From contig JASEVX010000012.1 of NCBI GenBank assembly GCA_031761405.1, positions 27,885,217 to 27,949,216 of the forward strand: 64,000 nucleotides of DNA, written 5' to 3'. The notes beneath the pieces are model-generated. The model was not told the DNA's origin, searched no databases, and was given only the letters and a program-made list of their open reading frames with translations. A program made the translations under genes and the position numbers. This stretch comes from Serripes groenlandicus (lineage: Eukaryota; Mollusca; Bivalvia; Cardiida; Cardiidae). Shown here in pieces: positions 1 through 9,894 of the stretch (positions within the stretch are counted from its first letter, which is position 1; each line of letters opens with the position of its first letter).

Positions 1-1197
1 CCAGACGCGGCGTGTAAGCTTGATCCAATTAAAAGCCGTCCAAGTTAGCATTCTGATCTGAATCGTTAAATGAATAAGAGTTTTTTTATGGTTCGGCTTA
101 TTTCAATTTACAGACATAAAGGGTGAAACATAACCTTATTAATGTATACACTCTTTCTCACATGCATGAAGCGTTTTTGCAGCTGTCCACTTTTTAAAAA
201 CATTGTGGCAAAAGGAGAATTTGCTCACAGTGAGAAATTTGTCTTTTTGACACAATCTTTTTCATTTCCATTCAAGGATAATATGTATCGTTCTATAGTT
301 CTGCCTCGATCTGTTAAAGTTTCCTGTTTAGAATACAAAAAGGGTTAATTCTTATTTCCGGAAATGTAACTTCAAGGCTTGACACCACCAACACAGTGCT
401 TTAAAAGATATGGAATTTAATGAAACACTGCGTTTAATCGACGCTGTTTAAGGTTTTTTTTAACGAATTATAAATATTGATCTTGATATGAATATTGGAA
501 TGTAAGTAAAGTTTCAGAAATACGGTCAAATAACTTTACTTTAGATATCAAGGACATTTATATCAAGGACATTATCAGAAGGGTCGATATTAAGACTAAG
601 GGTTATCCGGGTGCCCCGATGCAAGCTTGACACGCTGGGTTGACACTGCTAAAAATATAAGTGAAATTAACAACTCGCTCACCTGAGCAAAACCAACCAA
701 TCGGTGATCATTTTAAAGGTTTCGCGCGTTTAACTACTTTTGGCGGTTTGGGTCATTCTCGTCTGGACACCTCAACAGGAAGGTCGAACGGAAAGGTTCA
801 AGACAACGAGTGTCGTGCGCGCTGATTGAAAAATTACAAGGTAGGGATTTTACATTTGAGTCCATTGATTGTGTGTGCATGCATGTTACCTTTAACATTT
901 ATTCGTTTAATGTTAAAATAAATGTTAACATTGAACACAAAATGGCGATCATGTCCAAATACATCAAATCTGTAGAGGACGACGTTGAAATATCAAGAAA
1001 AATAAGGAGTATCTCTATACAATCTGTACAAATCGCACCTTAAGTTTTTTTCTCCTTTACACACCATGTTTTCAAAAGTCATCAAAATGCGTCTGCATGT
1101 TGGAAACCATTTACCCCCTTTAATGCATAGTCAAATGAAAACTGTTCTTCAGAATGTCCAACCCATTTCCTGTTGGACTATTTTATAGTTGTCTGCT
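1..1197. other. Intergenic, no gene recognised
   Basis: No splice-consistent coding segment, tRNA or clear repeat is visible. The short open frames here lack recognisable motifs and look like chance frames in AT-rich DNA. Confidence 0.5.
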
Positions 1198-1428
1198 TTA
1201 ACCCTTTCCCTCATATAGACGCTTTCTGACGCCTCTGCAGCAGACGGCCTTTTGAAAACATAGTGACAAAAGAAGATATTGCTCAAAACGAGCAATTTCT
1301 CCTTTTGCCACAATGTTTCCCACTTTTAGTCATAGGTTATCCATTCAATTACAGAGATTTTTCTATTTATTGACAAAGTATGTTCAAAGTCGTCTTCTGC
1401 ATATTTGTTGTATGTGGGAAAGGGTTAA
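1198..1428. mobile_element. MITE-1, complete TTAA-flanked copy
   Basis: The copy is bounded by TTAA on both sides, followed by inverted ends (CCCTTTCCCTCATA on the left, TATGTGGGAAAGGG on the right). Subterminal GCAGCAGACG and CGTCTTCTGC and a central hairpin (TTGCTCAAAACGAGCAA) complete the symmetric design. No coding capacity is present. TTAA targets and CCC-starting ends are typical of piggyBac-type elements, so I infer a non-autonomous piggyBac-like MITE. About twenty copies or fragments of this family occur in the window. Confidence 0.8.
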
Positions 1429-1668
1429 CCAGAAGTCATCTTTATCAGGGATGATTTAGATCAGATAACTTATTTGTGCATTCTTTATGAGGGCCGGGTG
1501 TATACGTTCTGCTTTTAGACATCTTTAAATGGTTTCTTTAAAAACTCAGAAAAACACTGATCAAATTGTATAAGATCGTTAACAGATCTTGATCCTAGCT
1601 GATGCAAATTTCCAAAGTTTTTGTGTGAGTAATATGTCTAATTGAAAATGGTTACAACAGCTATAATC

Positions 1669-1830
1669 TTAACCCTGTTCCACAAGTAGACCCTTTATGG
1701 TGCCACCGCAGCAGACGACATTTGAAAACAGTGTTGCAAAAGGAGAATTTGCTCAAAACCGGTAAATTCCTACCATTCGCCCCAATGTTCAATAATGTTA
1801 CTATCATTTATAGTGACTTTTCACATTTGT
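1669..1830. mobile_element. MITE-1, degenerate left part
   Basis: It begins TTAACCCTGTTCCACA and keeps the subterminal GCAGCAGACGAC and the aaaaggag-gaattt centre. The right terminal repeat is not recognisable. Confidence 0.55.
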
Positions 1831-1895
1831 GTAAACTTGTTATCAAAATTATTAAATGTTAAGAAGGTTTGATACCAATGGTCAGAGATCCAGGC

Positions 1896-2451
1896 ACGCC
1901 TCTGTGGTGTAGTGGTAGAGTTTTGATTGATTGATTGGGGTTTAACGCCGTTTTTAACAATTTCTCAGTTATATCACGGCGGCCAGTTCACATACTCATG
2001 CATTTCCTGGTTTTCTCACACCAGTACTCCACACAACAATCTTCCCAAGCAACTGGCTCCTTTTCCACATAGACTTAGCCCATTGGTGGAAGACGAATGA
2101 CGAATGTCGCATTGACTTTTGTCAATCCTCGGAAAGAAAGTTGGCCGAGCCGGGATTCGAACTCACAACCCCTGGATTGACAGCCCGCGTCGCTGCCGAC
2201 TGAGCTACCGGGGCTCTATATAGTGGTAGAGCGTCCGCTTTGGGTGACGGAGGTCGCGGGTTCGATCCCCCGTCGGGTTATACAAAATACTTTAAAAATG
2301 GTAGTAATTGCTGCCCTCCTTGGCGCTTAGGGTTGCGAGGATTGCAGTACGACTGACTGGCTGATATCAGTGGTACTGGTAACTTACCCAGGAAACGCCC
2401 TGATATAACCGAAAAATTGTTGAAAGCGGCGTAAAATATCAAATCAATCAA
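1896..2451 (+). mobile_element. SINE-I, split by a nested SINE-II
   Basis: The 5' head (GTGTAGTGGTAGAG..GGTTCGATCCCC) resembles a tRNA with A and B boxes. It is followed by a body with ACTTTAAAAATGGTAG and CGACTGACTGGCTG, then the common tail and CAATCAATC. The head is interrupted at 1920 by a second SINE and resumes at 2221 after an 11-bp duplicated target, TAGTGGTAGAG. Confidence 0.8.
1921..2220 (-). mobile_element. SINE-II, complete nested copy
   Basis: Read on the minus strand it starts GAGCCCCGGTAGCTCAGTCG, a tRNA-like head with TTCGAATCC as B box, and ends in CAATCAATCAATCAAAA. The 11-bp target-site duplication TAGTGGTAGAG occupies 1910-1920 and 2221-2231. The insertion therefore postdates the SINE-I it disrupts. 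Confidence 0.88.
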
Positions 2452-2902
2452 TTTTATTTTGATATATATACTATATTTATTCCCTGCAGAATAGAACTTT
2501 ATAACTTTTTAACATATAAAAAAAAGTAACACTGACCGTACCGTGTTCAAAGTTCCCTAGTATATTTGCAGGAGAAAATACATTATGCATTAAATCATGC
2601 ATTAATACCAGATAAATGATCCTGACCGACCATCGGGAAATGGTACAAGTTAGCATTTCTGAACAGTGTTGGTTAAAATCAGTCAGTACATCTGCTTTGT
2701 CTTATCCGAATCTATACAAGCTGACCGAAGCTTCTAACACGTTTATGCAAGTAATTTGAGAACAGTACTGATCGTAATTAGTCTATGCAGATGCTAGTTT
2801 GTACATTTTCGCAGTTACGAGCTTAAATAAAAAAAAAAGTAATATATCAAAATAAAAAAACAATACAACTCATTATTTCTGCGAGAGTGGTTTGTTTTAT
2901 AA

Positions 2903-3210
2903 CTGTCTCGGCGTTGTAGTGGTAGAGCGTCCGCCTCGAGTGCCGTCTCGGCGTTGTAGTGGTAGAGCGTCCGCCTCGAGTGCCGGAGGTCGCGGGTTCG
3001 ATCCCCAGTTCGGTCATACCAAACACTTTAAAAATGGTAGTAATAGCTGCGCGCCTCGGCGCTCTTGGTTGCGAGGATTGCATTGCGACTGACTGGCTGG
3101 TGTCCGGATAAATTGACCAGTATAGTACTGGTAACTTAACCAGGAAACGCCGTGATATAAACTGAAACAGTGTTGAAAGCGGCGTAAAACACAAACCAAG
3201 CAATCAATCA
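2903..3210 (+). mobile_element. SINE-I, with duplicated half head
   Basis: A full SINE-I with tRNA-like head, body and AATCAATCA tail. The first 40 bases of the head (A-box half) are duplicated in tandem at 2905-2944 and 2945-2984, so two A boxes precede one B box. Confidence 0.8.
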
Positions 3211-3375
3211 GTCCTATCCCACACTATCATGATGAGCAATTTCTCCTTTTGCAACATTGGTTTCAACTTTTAACAGTTATAATACTTTGATTTATATATA
3301 CATATATTTTTTCATATTTTTGACTAAATGTAATCAAAGCAGTCTGCTGCATATTTGTTGTATGTGGGAAAGGGT
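3211..3375. mobile_element. MITE-1, right part
   Basis: It keeps GAGCAATTTCTCCTTTTGC, the CTGCTGCATATTTGTTG segment and the terminal GTATGTGGGAAAGGGTT. The left end is missing. Confidence 0.55.
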
Positions 3376-4227
3376 TGATTGGATTAATGGTGTATGTACT
3401 CTATAGAATAGTTTCACAATGGCGTTTCTTTCTGTTGTGTACCAACAACATAGGGTTTGGACGTCAGATAAGATTGGTTTGTTCCCGGAACGCCTACTCG
3501 ATTAAATCTCTACCTGGTCAAAATTGAGGATTTATAGGGGGCCTTTTCAAGGGCAGTTATAAGTGATAGATTTATGTGGACTTAAGGTAGAAGGAGCCTA
3601 ATGGGCAACATTTCAAATTATGATCAGCTTGATAATTTCTTAATGTGTATCATTTCCTGGATTCAAAAACAAAATTTAAAAGAAATTTAACCTCAAATAA
3701 CAATTTTATTTTAATTTTAATTACCCGACAGACAAGAAAACTCCTTTATTTCATTTATTTTTCAACATTTTGGTAATACTTTAGTATCAAAGTAACAAGA
3801 AATATATTTGCTTTCAGAAATAATACATGATTGATCACATCACCAACAAATATAATCAAACTACTGGATTAGTCATATGGTATTACGATTTTAACATACT
3901 ATTTTGACCGAGTAAAATTTGAACATCGACGTTTAAAAGCAAACATCAACAAGTTCTAGAAGTACTCATGACCTGTTCTTTATTGATAATTAACTTTAAC
4001 CTTTTGGGAACATTATGCCAAAAAATCAAAATATTTTAACCGTCTCATTTAAAAAAAAATCCTAACCACCTATTTCAGCCGTGACTGCAAGTAATAAAAT
4101 CTTCAAAGAAACTAATATTTATATATAAAAATATATTTAATTACTTTTTAATTCAAAGTACAATATAAACTTCTGTAAAAAGTATTAGCTAATGAAAACA
4201 AAGAAGAAAAAAAGAAAAAAAAATGTG
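3376..4227. other. Intergenic, nothing recognised
   Basis: AT-rich DNA with poly-A and poly-T runs. No gene, tRNA or named repeat seen. Confidence 0.45.
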
Positions 4228-4308
4228 TGCTTCTGGAGGGATTCGAACCACAACCTTGACACCCTCAAAAGATTTGAAGTCCTGCGCTTAACAACATAGG
4301 CTAAAGCA
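4228..4308 (-). pseudogene. Class II tRNA-like relic (Leu-CAA-like)
   Basis: On the minus strand 81 bases fold as a tRNA with a long variable arm. The acceptor TGCTTTA/AGAAGCA has six of seven pairs, the variable arm is TTGA-GGGTG-TCAA, and the T loop is TTCGAAT. The anticodon loop TTCAAAT would place CAA, suggesting leucine, but the anticodon stem is weak and two T-stem pairs are broken. A decayed tRNA-Leu is the best reading; a tRNA-Ser origin is not excluded. Confidence 0.45.
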
Positions 4309-5430
4309 TTAAAATTGAAGAGTTTCAAGTGTAGGTTTTCATTACGCTCCTACTACCTTAATTGATTATCATTATGACAAGATAATTGAACTTGGTCAGA
4401 TTTTTTCTTTCATAAACACAAAATATTATTTTGTATGTATTACGCTTCAATCTGAATTTAAACACTTCCAAATGTATACAGTTGAAATTGGTATTTTGAT
4501 GAAATGTATTTGAAACTTTTTGTTGAAAAAAGGGCCAATGTTAAAAGCGAAGGCTACTTTCACCACAGCAATTTCAAGTGGTACACTATCTAAAAAGGCA
4601 ACAGGTTAGGGTGCTTATTATGTAGGCATGAGTTTGATTCTCGTCTGCACTTGAAATCGGTTTTAAATATATTCAAACTACATAAACAACCAAAAAAAAA
4701 AAAAATACAATTTAAATCATTTTTATTTTTTATCATATTAATCAACATAATATAGAAAATGAGTATTCGTAGAAATTCTTGTTTATGCATAGCACAGAAT
4801 AAAACATATACATATATACAATAGCACATGATATACATGCGATAGATGCTATTTTCACATAGCTAAGCTCCCAACTATATGAGTTGGGATGCTGAGTCCA
4901 CATACGTCATTAACTCAATCACTCCAGTTTGTTATCTCTCTTTGAGACCTATCAGGCGACGATCAATGTTCAGGTACCGTTTGGTTCGTGGTCTAGTAGT
5001 TCCACCTGCAGCTCTCTGAATTCTGTTGATATCGTTGGAGTTCTGAACGTCTTTAAACATATGTATGGCCGTGAATATATTAGGGTGGCATGTTGGATAA
5101 TTTGTTTTAGTTTGCTGTGCCATCCTTCAACATTAATAGCTATCGAACTGTAAGAACATAAAGCTTTAACTTAAAAGGCAAATATTTTGTGTGTTTGAAT
5201 GATAATTTGTTTGTGCTACATGTTTATAACAAATTAATCACAAATTAATAACGGATTCAATTTAAGTTAATTATTAATTAATTAATAGCTATCAAGCTGT
5301 AAGAACATAAAACATGATAATTTTATTTATAAAACTTACTCTCTAAGATTGTAATAAAGATATTTAATACGTTTTATTAAAAAGTTTATAATAAAGAGTT
5401 CCAAAGTCATCTACAAAATAAATCTATAAT
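4309..5430. other. Intergenic, nothing recognised
   Basis: AT-rich with simple A and T runs. The open frames at 4590-5150 have no homolog that I recognise. Confidence 0.4.
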
Positions 5431-5439
5431 TTACTTTTT

Positions 5440-5625
5440 CATATTTTGAAAACATTGTGGCAAAATGAGAACTTGTTTATTATGAGCAATTTATTCTTTT
5501 TGCCTTAATGTTTTTAAATAATTTCAAAAACTATTAACTTTTATTTTTAGACATGTTCAATATTTTTGAAATAGATATTTTCAAGGTCATCTGTTTCAGA
5601 TCTGTTGGATGTGGGAATGTTTTGA
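5440..5625. mobile_element. MITE-1, degenerate fragment
   Basis: TTTTGAAAACATTGTGGCAA and a GGATGTGGGAATGTTTTG right end resemble MITE-1. No TTAA pair remains. Confidence 0.4.
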
Positions 5626-5718
5626 ATAAATTAAGATCTTTCATCAGATGTTTTTAATTTTGAATAGTTTGCAATGCATATGTCAGGCAATATATTCAGA
5701 TATGTACATGCACATTAT

Positions 5719-5924
5719 TTAACCTTTTCATACTTGCAGCCTCAATTCTTCATACGCAGATCAATATCATTTGAAAACATTGTGGAAAAAGAAAAACATA
5801 ATTGAGGTCATAATGAGAAATTCTCCATTTGCCACACTGCTTTTAGTTATGTTCAATAACTAAGCTACTATCAATAATGAGATATTCGTCTGCTAAAAAT
5901 GTGTTGTATGTGGGAAAGGGTTAA
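5719..5924. mobile_element. MITE-1, degenerate full-length copy
   Basis: TTAACCTTTTCATAC at the left and GTATGTGGGAAAGGGTTAA at the right give a TTAA-bounded element. The internal subterminal repeats have decayed. Confidence 0.6.
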
Positions 5925-7063
5925 AAAGTTGGCATGTTTCATAATTGGTTGACTACCGTATATCTGAATGATCAATTTAAATAATTCCTTAAAATACTTT
6001 GGACAAGACTGTTTTGCCTTACATTCCTAAAGTGAAAACTTATAGAATGTTCTTTGAACACATAGGTCCGATTTTAAATTATTTCTTTAGAATTGATATC
6101 TTGGGTAATTCCTTCAACCCATGTATTTAGTAAAATAGAAATAGCCTCCAGTGGGAGGAAGAGCTTTTCCCCCCTTTTATGTCTGAAAATTTAAAATATC
6201 CTCTCACTATAGATTTTCAATATTATGTTATGGGGATGTTCATTCAGTTTTAAACAATTTGGCTAAGTTTTGCATTAAGTCTTTTGAACTTAGAAAAGAA
6301 ACTTTAAAATAAGTATCCATGCAAGTATTCTTCCGCATAGCCTATATAGATTTTTTCCTATTCATAGAATATATATATTTTTTTTTTTTTTCTTTTTTCT
6401 TTGTGTTTATTTGGGATTTTTTCTTTTTTTTCTTTTAGTTATTTTTTGTTGTATACTTTTGTTTGTAACGCATGTAACTATGAAATGACAAGGAACACTT
6501 GATGTTCAAGTCTAATAATAATAAACGAATTTAATTGAATTGAGTGACCCTTACCAGAAGCCAGTAGATATGGTAAACAAGATATGGCCACAAGGGCATG
6601 GTAGCTGATTTACCCAATTACCCGTTGACACTTAGAACAAGTCTTCAACAAAAGCCATTTATAAACGTGTTGGCAACAATATGGTTAATCTATTATAATA
6701 AAATAAAAAGTTGAAAACGCTCTGGCTAAATGAGAACTTGAGCAATTTATCCTTTTTTCACAATCATTTCACTTTGTTATGGTATGCTTTCTGTATACAT
6801 AATTGCGTCTCAAATATATCCCTCAGTAACTGTACATGCATCCCAATTTAAATACATTTTACATACTAATGGCAAGTGCAGATATGGCAATAGTTAGAAA
6901 TCTTTCTATGTTTATATATTTAAATATGCCTCGAAGGAAGCGAACAATTGAAATCAAGTTAGCTTCAAACCATAACAACACATGATGTTAGTATTGATGT
7001 AGCGTATATGTATGTGTTTGTGCCGGCGGCTTTGTATTACAATACAAATGTATAGGGAAATAC
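5925..7063. other. Intergenic with possible LINE 3' end
   Basis: The segment 6350-6540 is T-rich, then ends in AATAATAATAAACG and AATTTAATTGAATTGAG, which looks like the 3' end of a non-LTR element. No reading frame supports it. Fragments near 6700-6780 weakly resemble MITE-1. No gene seen. Confidence 0.35.
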
Positions 7064-7657
7064 TTAAAAAGGGACTGAATCCCATATGAGAAAAAAGCGG
7101 AAAAAAAAGAAAATTGTTAAAAATTGCTATTACCTTGATGTTTTTGCATGTAAGGCATTGAGATTTGCTGACTACAATATATGCACACTATTAATATTGC
7201 GGAGATTTTTCGTTATTTTGCATTGTAAAATCTACTGGGTTAGTAACCCAGTAAATCTAAAAATATCGCTGTATATTTATCACGTTATCACTACAACCGA
7301 ATTGACAATCTCCTTCCCAGAGTTGTTGTTCCTTACACTCACGCATACATGAATCAGGGTCTTTCAAATAGTACTATTTGAAAGACCCTGCATGAATGTA
7401 ATGAGTCGATAGTGTTAGAGAATGCCGAATTGAATCCACAAATTCAAATGAGCAAGAGGAAATTCCACGGTATTTTTAAACGGGAAAACACGGAGCGGAC
7501 GTTTTTTTAACTGCTTATTTCCTATGAAATAATGAAAAACAAGACTTGTACGACCTTCTACAACATTCCGTTACATATATATAGACGTATTTTGGATTAA
7601 TTAGAATAAGTATAAAATATAACGATTTTGGACCATTATGGTGTTCAGTCCCTTTAA
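7064..7657. mobile_element. Putative non-autonomous element with TTAAA-GGGACTGAA ends
   Basis: The ends are inverted: TTAAAAAGGGACTGAAT on the left and, reading the right end in reverse, TTAAAGGGACTGAACACC. The interior holds several hairpins, including a 36-bp perfect palindrome and CTGGGTTAGTAACCCAG, but no coding sequence. A TTAA-type target is possible because both ends carry TTAA. No second copy is visible here to confirm mobility. Confidence 0.45.
7355..7390. repeat. Perfect 36-bp palindrome
   Basis: CAGGGTCTTTCAAATAGT is followed directly by its exact reverse complement, with no spacer. It lies inside the putative element at 7064-7657. Confidence 0.95.
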
Positions 7658-8029
7658 AATTTTATTGTCTGAAACCGAAAGGTTAAGAGATTATATATGT
7701 CTGAAACCGAAAGGTTAAGACATTAGATATGTGTTTTCTAGCAATGTCTAGTTGTCCTCTACAAAGATTGAATACATTATGGGTGGGAGTGGGGGTAACG
7801 GTTTTGAATAGAGATTAATAGGGAATTTATGACAAGGTTCTTGTCTGAAACCAAACTGCATGGCAGAGAAGGTATTCTGGCCCTCATGGGCCTTTTGTGG
7901 GCATACTGTCTGGGCAAAGTTTAATAACCAGCCAAATAGCTCAAGGCACCTTTGGAGTATGGCCCTCCAGTTATTTTAAGCTTTGCCAAATATGCCATAT
8001 AAACAGTTCTTATCCAATTGTCACCAAAC
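7658..8029. other. Intergenic, nothing recognised
   Basis: A short direct repeat (GTCTGAAACCGAAAGGTTAAGA) occurs at about 7668 and 7699. No gene seen. Confidence 0.4.
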
Positions 8030-8246
8030 AGCCCTTTCTCACACATTGACGCCTCAGCAGCAGACGACTTTTTAAAATATTGTGGCAATATGAGAAATTA
8101 CTCATGATGAGCAATTTCTGCATTTGCTACAATGTTTCCAACTTTATTCAATAGCTATACATTCTTTTTTAGAGTTTTTAAACGTTTTTGCCATTATGTA
8201 ATCAAAGTCGTCTGCCGCAGAGTTGTTGTATGTAGGAAAGCGTTAT
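8030..8246. mobile_element. MITE-1, degenerate copy
   Basis: GACGCCTCAGCAGCAGACGA, a central GAGCAATTTCTGC and a right end GTTGTATGTAGGAAAGCGTTA identify the family. Both terminal repeats are mutated. Confidence 0.55.
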
Positions 8247-8626
8247 ATTGGGAGGGAAGCTGATGACTGAAAATGTTCATGCTAATATATGGAAAGTCTC
8301 TATGAATAAAAAAAGAAGCAATTGCTCCATTGACGGAAATGTTTTCTAAAAGAAAAAGTAGAAATATGTAAAATGTCTCAATACAAGTATAATGAATGTT
8401 ATAGAGTTGAGAACATTGTGGAAAGGGGAAGAAACTGCCCATTGTTAGAAATTCTTCTCTTACAACACTATTTTCACAAAACCTACTCCGTGTAGATAAT
8501 ACTTAAACCTGATAAAGAGGTCGTCTTATGCCTTTTATACTGCCTCGATGGTGGAGTGGTAGAGCGTTCGCCTCGGTGCTACAGGTCGCTGGTTCAATCC
8601 CCGCCGGGTCATACAAAATACTTTAA

Positions 8627-8894
8627 GCAGGTTATATAGTCTTGTGTAAAAGTGCAACAAGTTATTTAACATTTACCATGTATGTGATAGCTTTTTGTAT
8701 GACAATGCCATATTATCGTATCAACTAATTTATGTATAATTGATTGTGACTATATATGTACATTTGTAGCTAACTTTGTATAATGGTGACATATAGGCCC
8801 ATGGGGCCGGGTGTTCTCTTTTTCTTTAATGTTTCATTTACTGATGTATATCACACATGTCACGGTAATAAACAACTTACTTACTTACTTACTT
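8627..8894 (+). mobile_element. LINE-type 3' end inserted in SINE-I
   Basis: The insert is flanked by a 7-bp duplication ACTTTAA (8620-8626 and 8895-8901). It ends AATAAACAA followed by a (CTTA)n tail, typical of a 5'-truncated non-LTR retrotransposon. It contains GGCCCATGGGGCCGGGTG near its middle. No reverse transcriptase remains. Confidence 0.6.
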
Positions 8895-8964
8895 ACTTTA
8901 AAATGGTAGTAATGGCTGTAGTACCTGGCTCTCGGGGTAGGCATTACAACTGACTGGCTGGTGT

Positions 8965-9069
8965 CGGGATAAATTATGGGTAAATTACCCAGACAATGCC
9001 GGGATAAATTATGGGTAAATTACCCAGGCAATGCCGGGATAAATTATGGGTAAATTACCCAGACAATGC
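8965..9069 (+). repeat. 35-bp tandem repeat, 3 copies
   Basis: Units start CGGGATAAATTATGGG at 8965, 9000 and 9035. They triplicate part of the SINE-I body, including AAATTACCCAG. Confidence 0.9.
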
Positions 9070-9239
9070 CGGGATATAACTGAACAATTGTTAAAAGTGT
9101 TGTAAAACACCAAACAATCAATTATGCCTTATATAGTAGATGACTGTTGATTTTTTTTCTTAAAATTCAAGTTTTACCTCTTACTGATGATGTTTACAAA
9201 GCAAATACACATACACATATAAGTTCTGGTATTAAATGT

Positions 9240-9470
9240 TTAACCCTTTCCCTCTATATAGACGCTTTCTGACGCCTCTGCAGTAGACGGATTTTTGAAA
9301 ACATAGTAACAAAAGAAGAAATTGCACAAAACGTGCAATTTCTCCTTTTGTCACAATGTTTTCCACTTTTAGTCATAGGTTAACCATTTAATTAAAGAGA
9401 TTTTCTATATTTTGACAAATTATGTTCAAAGTCGTCTGCTGCATAATTGTCATATGAGGGAAAGGGTTAA
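9240..9470. mobile_element. MITE-1, complete TTAA-flanked copy
   Basis: TTAA, then CCCTTTCCCTC at the left, and ATGAGGGAAAGGG then TTAA at the right. The central hairpin is GCACAAAACGTGC. It is close in sequence to the copies at 19733 and 29833. Confidence 0.82.
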
Positions 9471-9619
9471 ATGTGCATCTCACTAAGATGAACCAAAAAA
9501 CAAGATTTAGGAAATATATTTAGATTACTTTAATGTTTTGTGTCGCTTGCCTGGGCAGGGAAACACATGGGGATCAATTCTCTCGTTGTCCGTCTAGCTT
9601 TCACTTACTGACTTGTTGG

Positions 9620-9812
9620 CATGTTGATTGTTTGATGTGTTAGGCCGATTTTCAACAATTTCTTACGTTATATCACGGGCGTTTCCTGGGCAATTTACCA
9701 GCACTACTGGTCCATTTATCCTGACACTAGCCAGTCTGTCGTAATGATAACCCCGCAACCCTGAGCGCCAAGAACGGGAGCCATTACTACCATTTTTAAA
9801 GTGTTCCGGCAG
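9620..9812 (-). mobile_element. SINE-I, 5'-truncated
   Basis: The tail and body are intact in reverse (TTACAACAATTTC.., CTGACACTAGCCAGTC), but the tRNA-like head is missing beyond 9812. Confidence 0.65.
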
Positions 9813-9894
9813 GTGACACAAGTGTTCTTTCCATATTTCAATTTTTCTTTTCCAGATCGTATTAATAACAATCTATGGAGAACTAACACTAATT

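Larger units (their letters stand above)
8542..9125 (+). mobile_element. SINE-I, interrupted, with triplicated body segment
   Basis: The tRNA-like head starts GCCTCGATGGTGGAGTGG, with GGTTCAATCCCC as B box. The element is broken after 8626 by a LINE-like 3' end and resumes at 8902. A 35-bp body segment is present three times at 8965-9069. The element ends in the usual tail and CAATCAATT. Confidence 0.72.

Noticed and set aside
810..1043. 77-codon frame near the left edge
   Set aside because: No motif, no splice or promoter context, and composition like the surrounding non-coding DNA.
2223..2281. tRNA gene calls from B-box sequences in SINE heads (also near 8560, 31960, 50120, 59460)
   Set aside because: They lack a paired acceptor stem and run into SINE bodies and tails, so they are SINE heads rather than tRNA genes.
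2847..3203. 118-codon minus-strand frame
   Set aside because: Lies entirely within a SINE-I copy; similar frames recur in other SINE copies.
8877..9069. CRISPR-like regular repeats (also 54947-55205)
   Set aside because: Units are contiguous without unique spacers, in a eukaryotic genome; they are ordinary tandem repeats.
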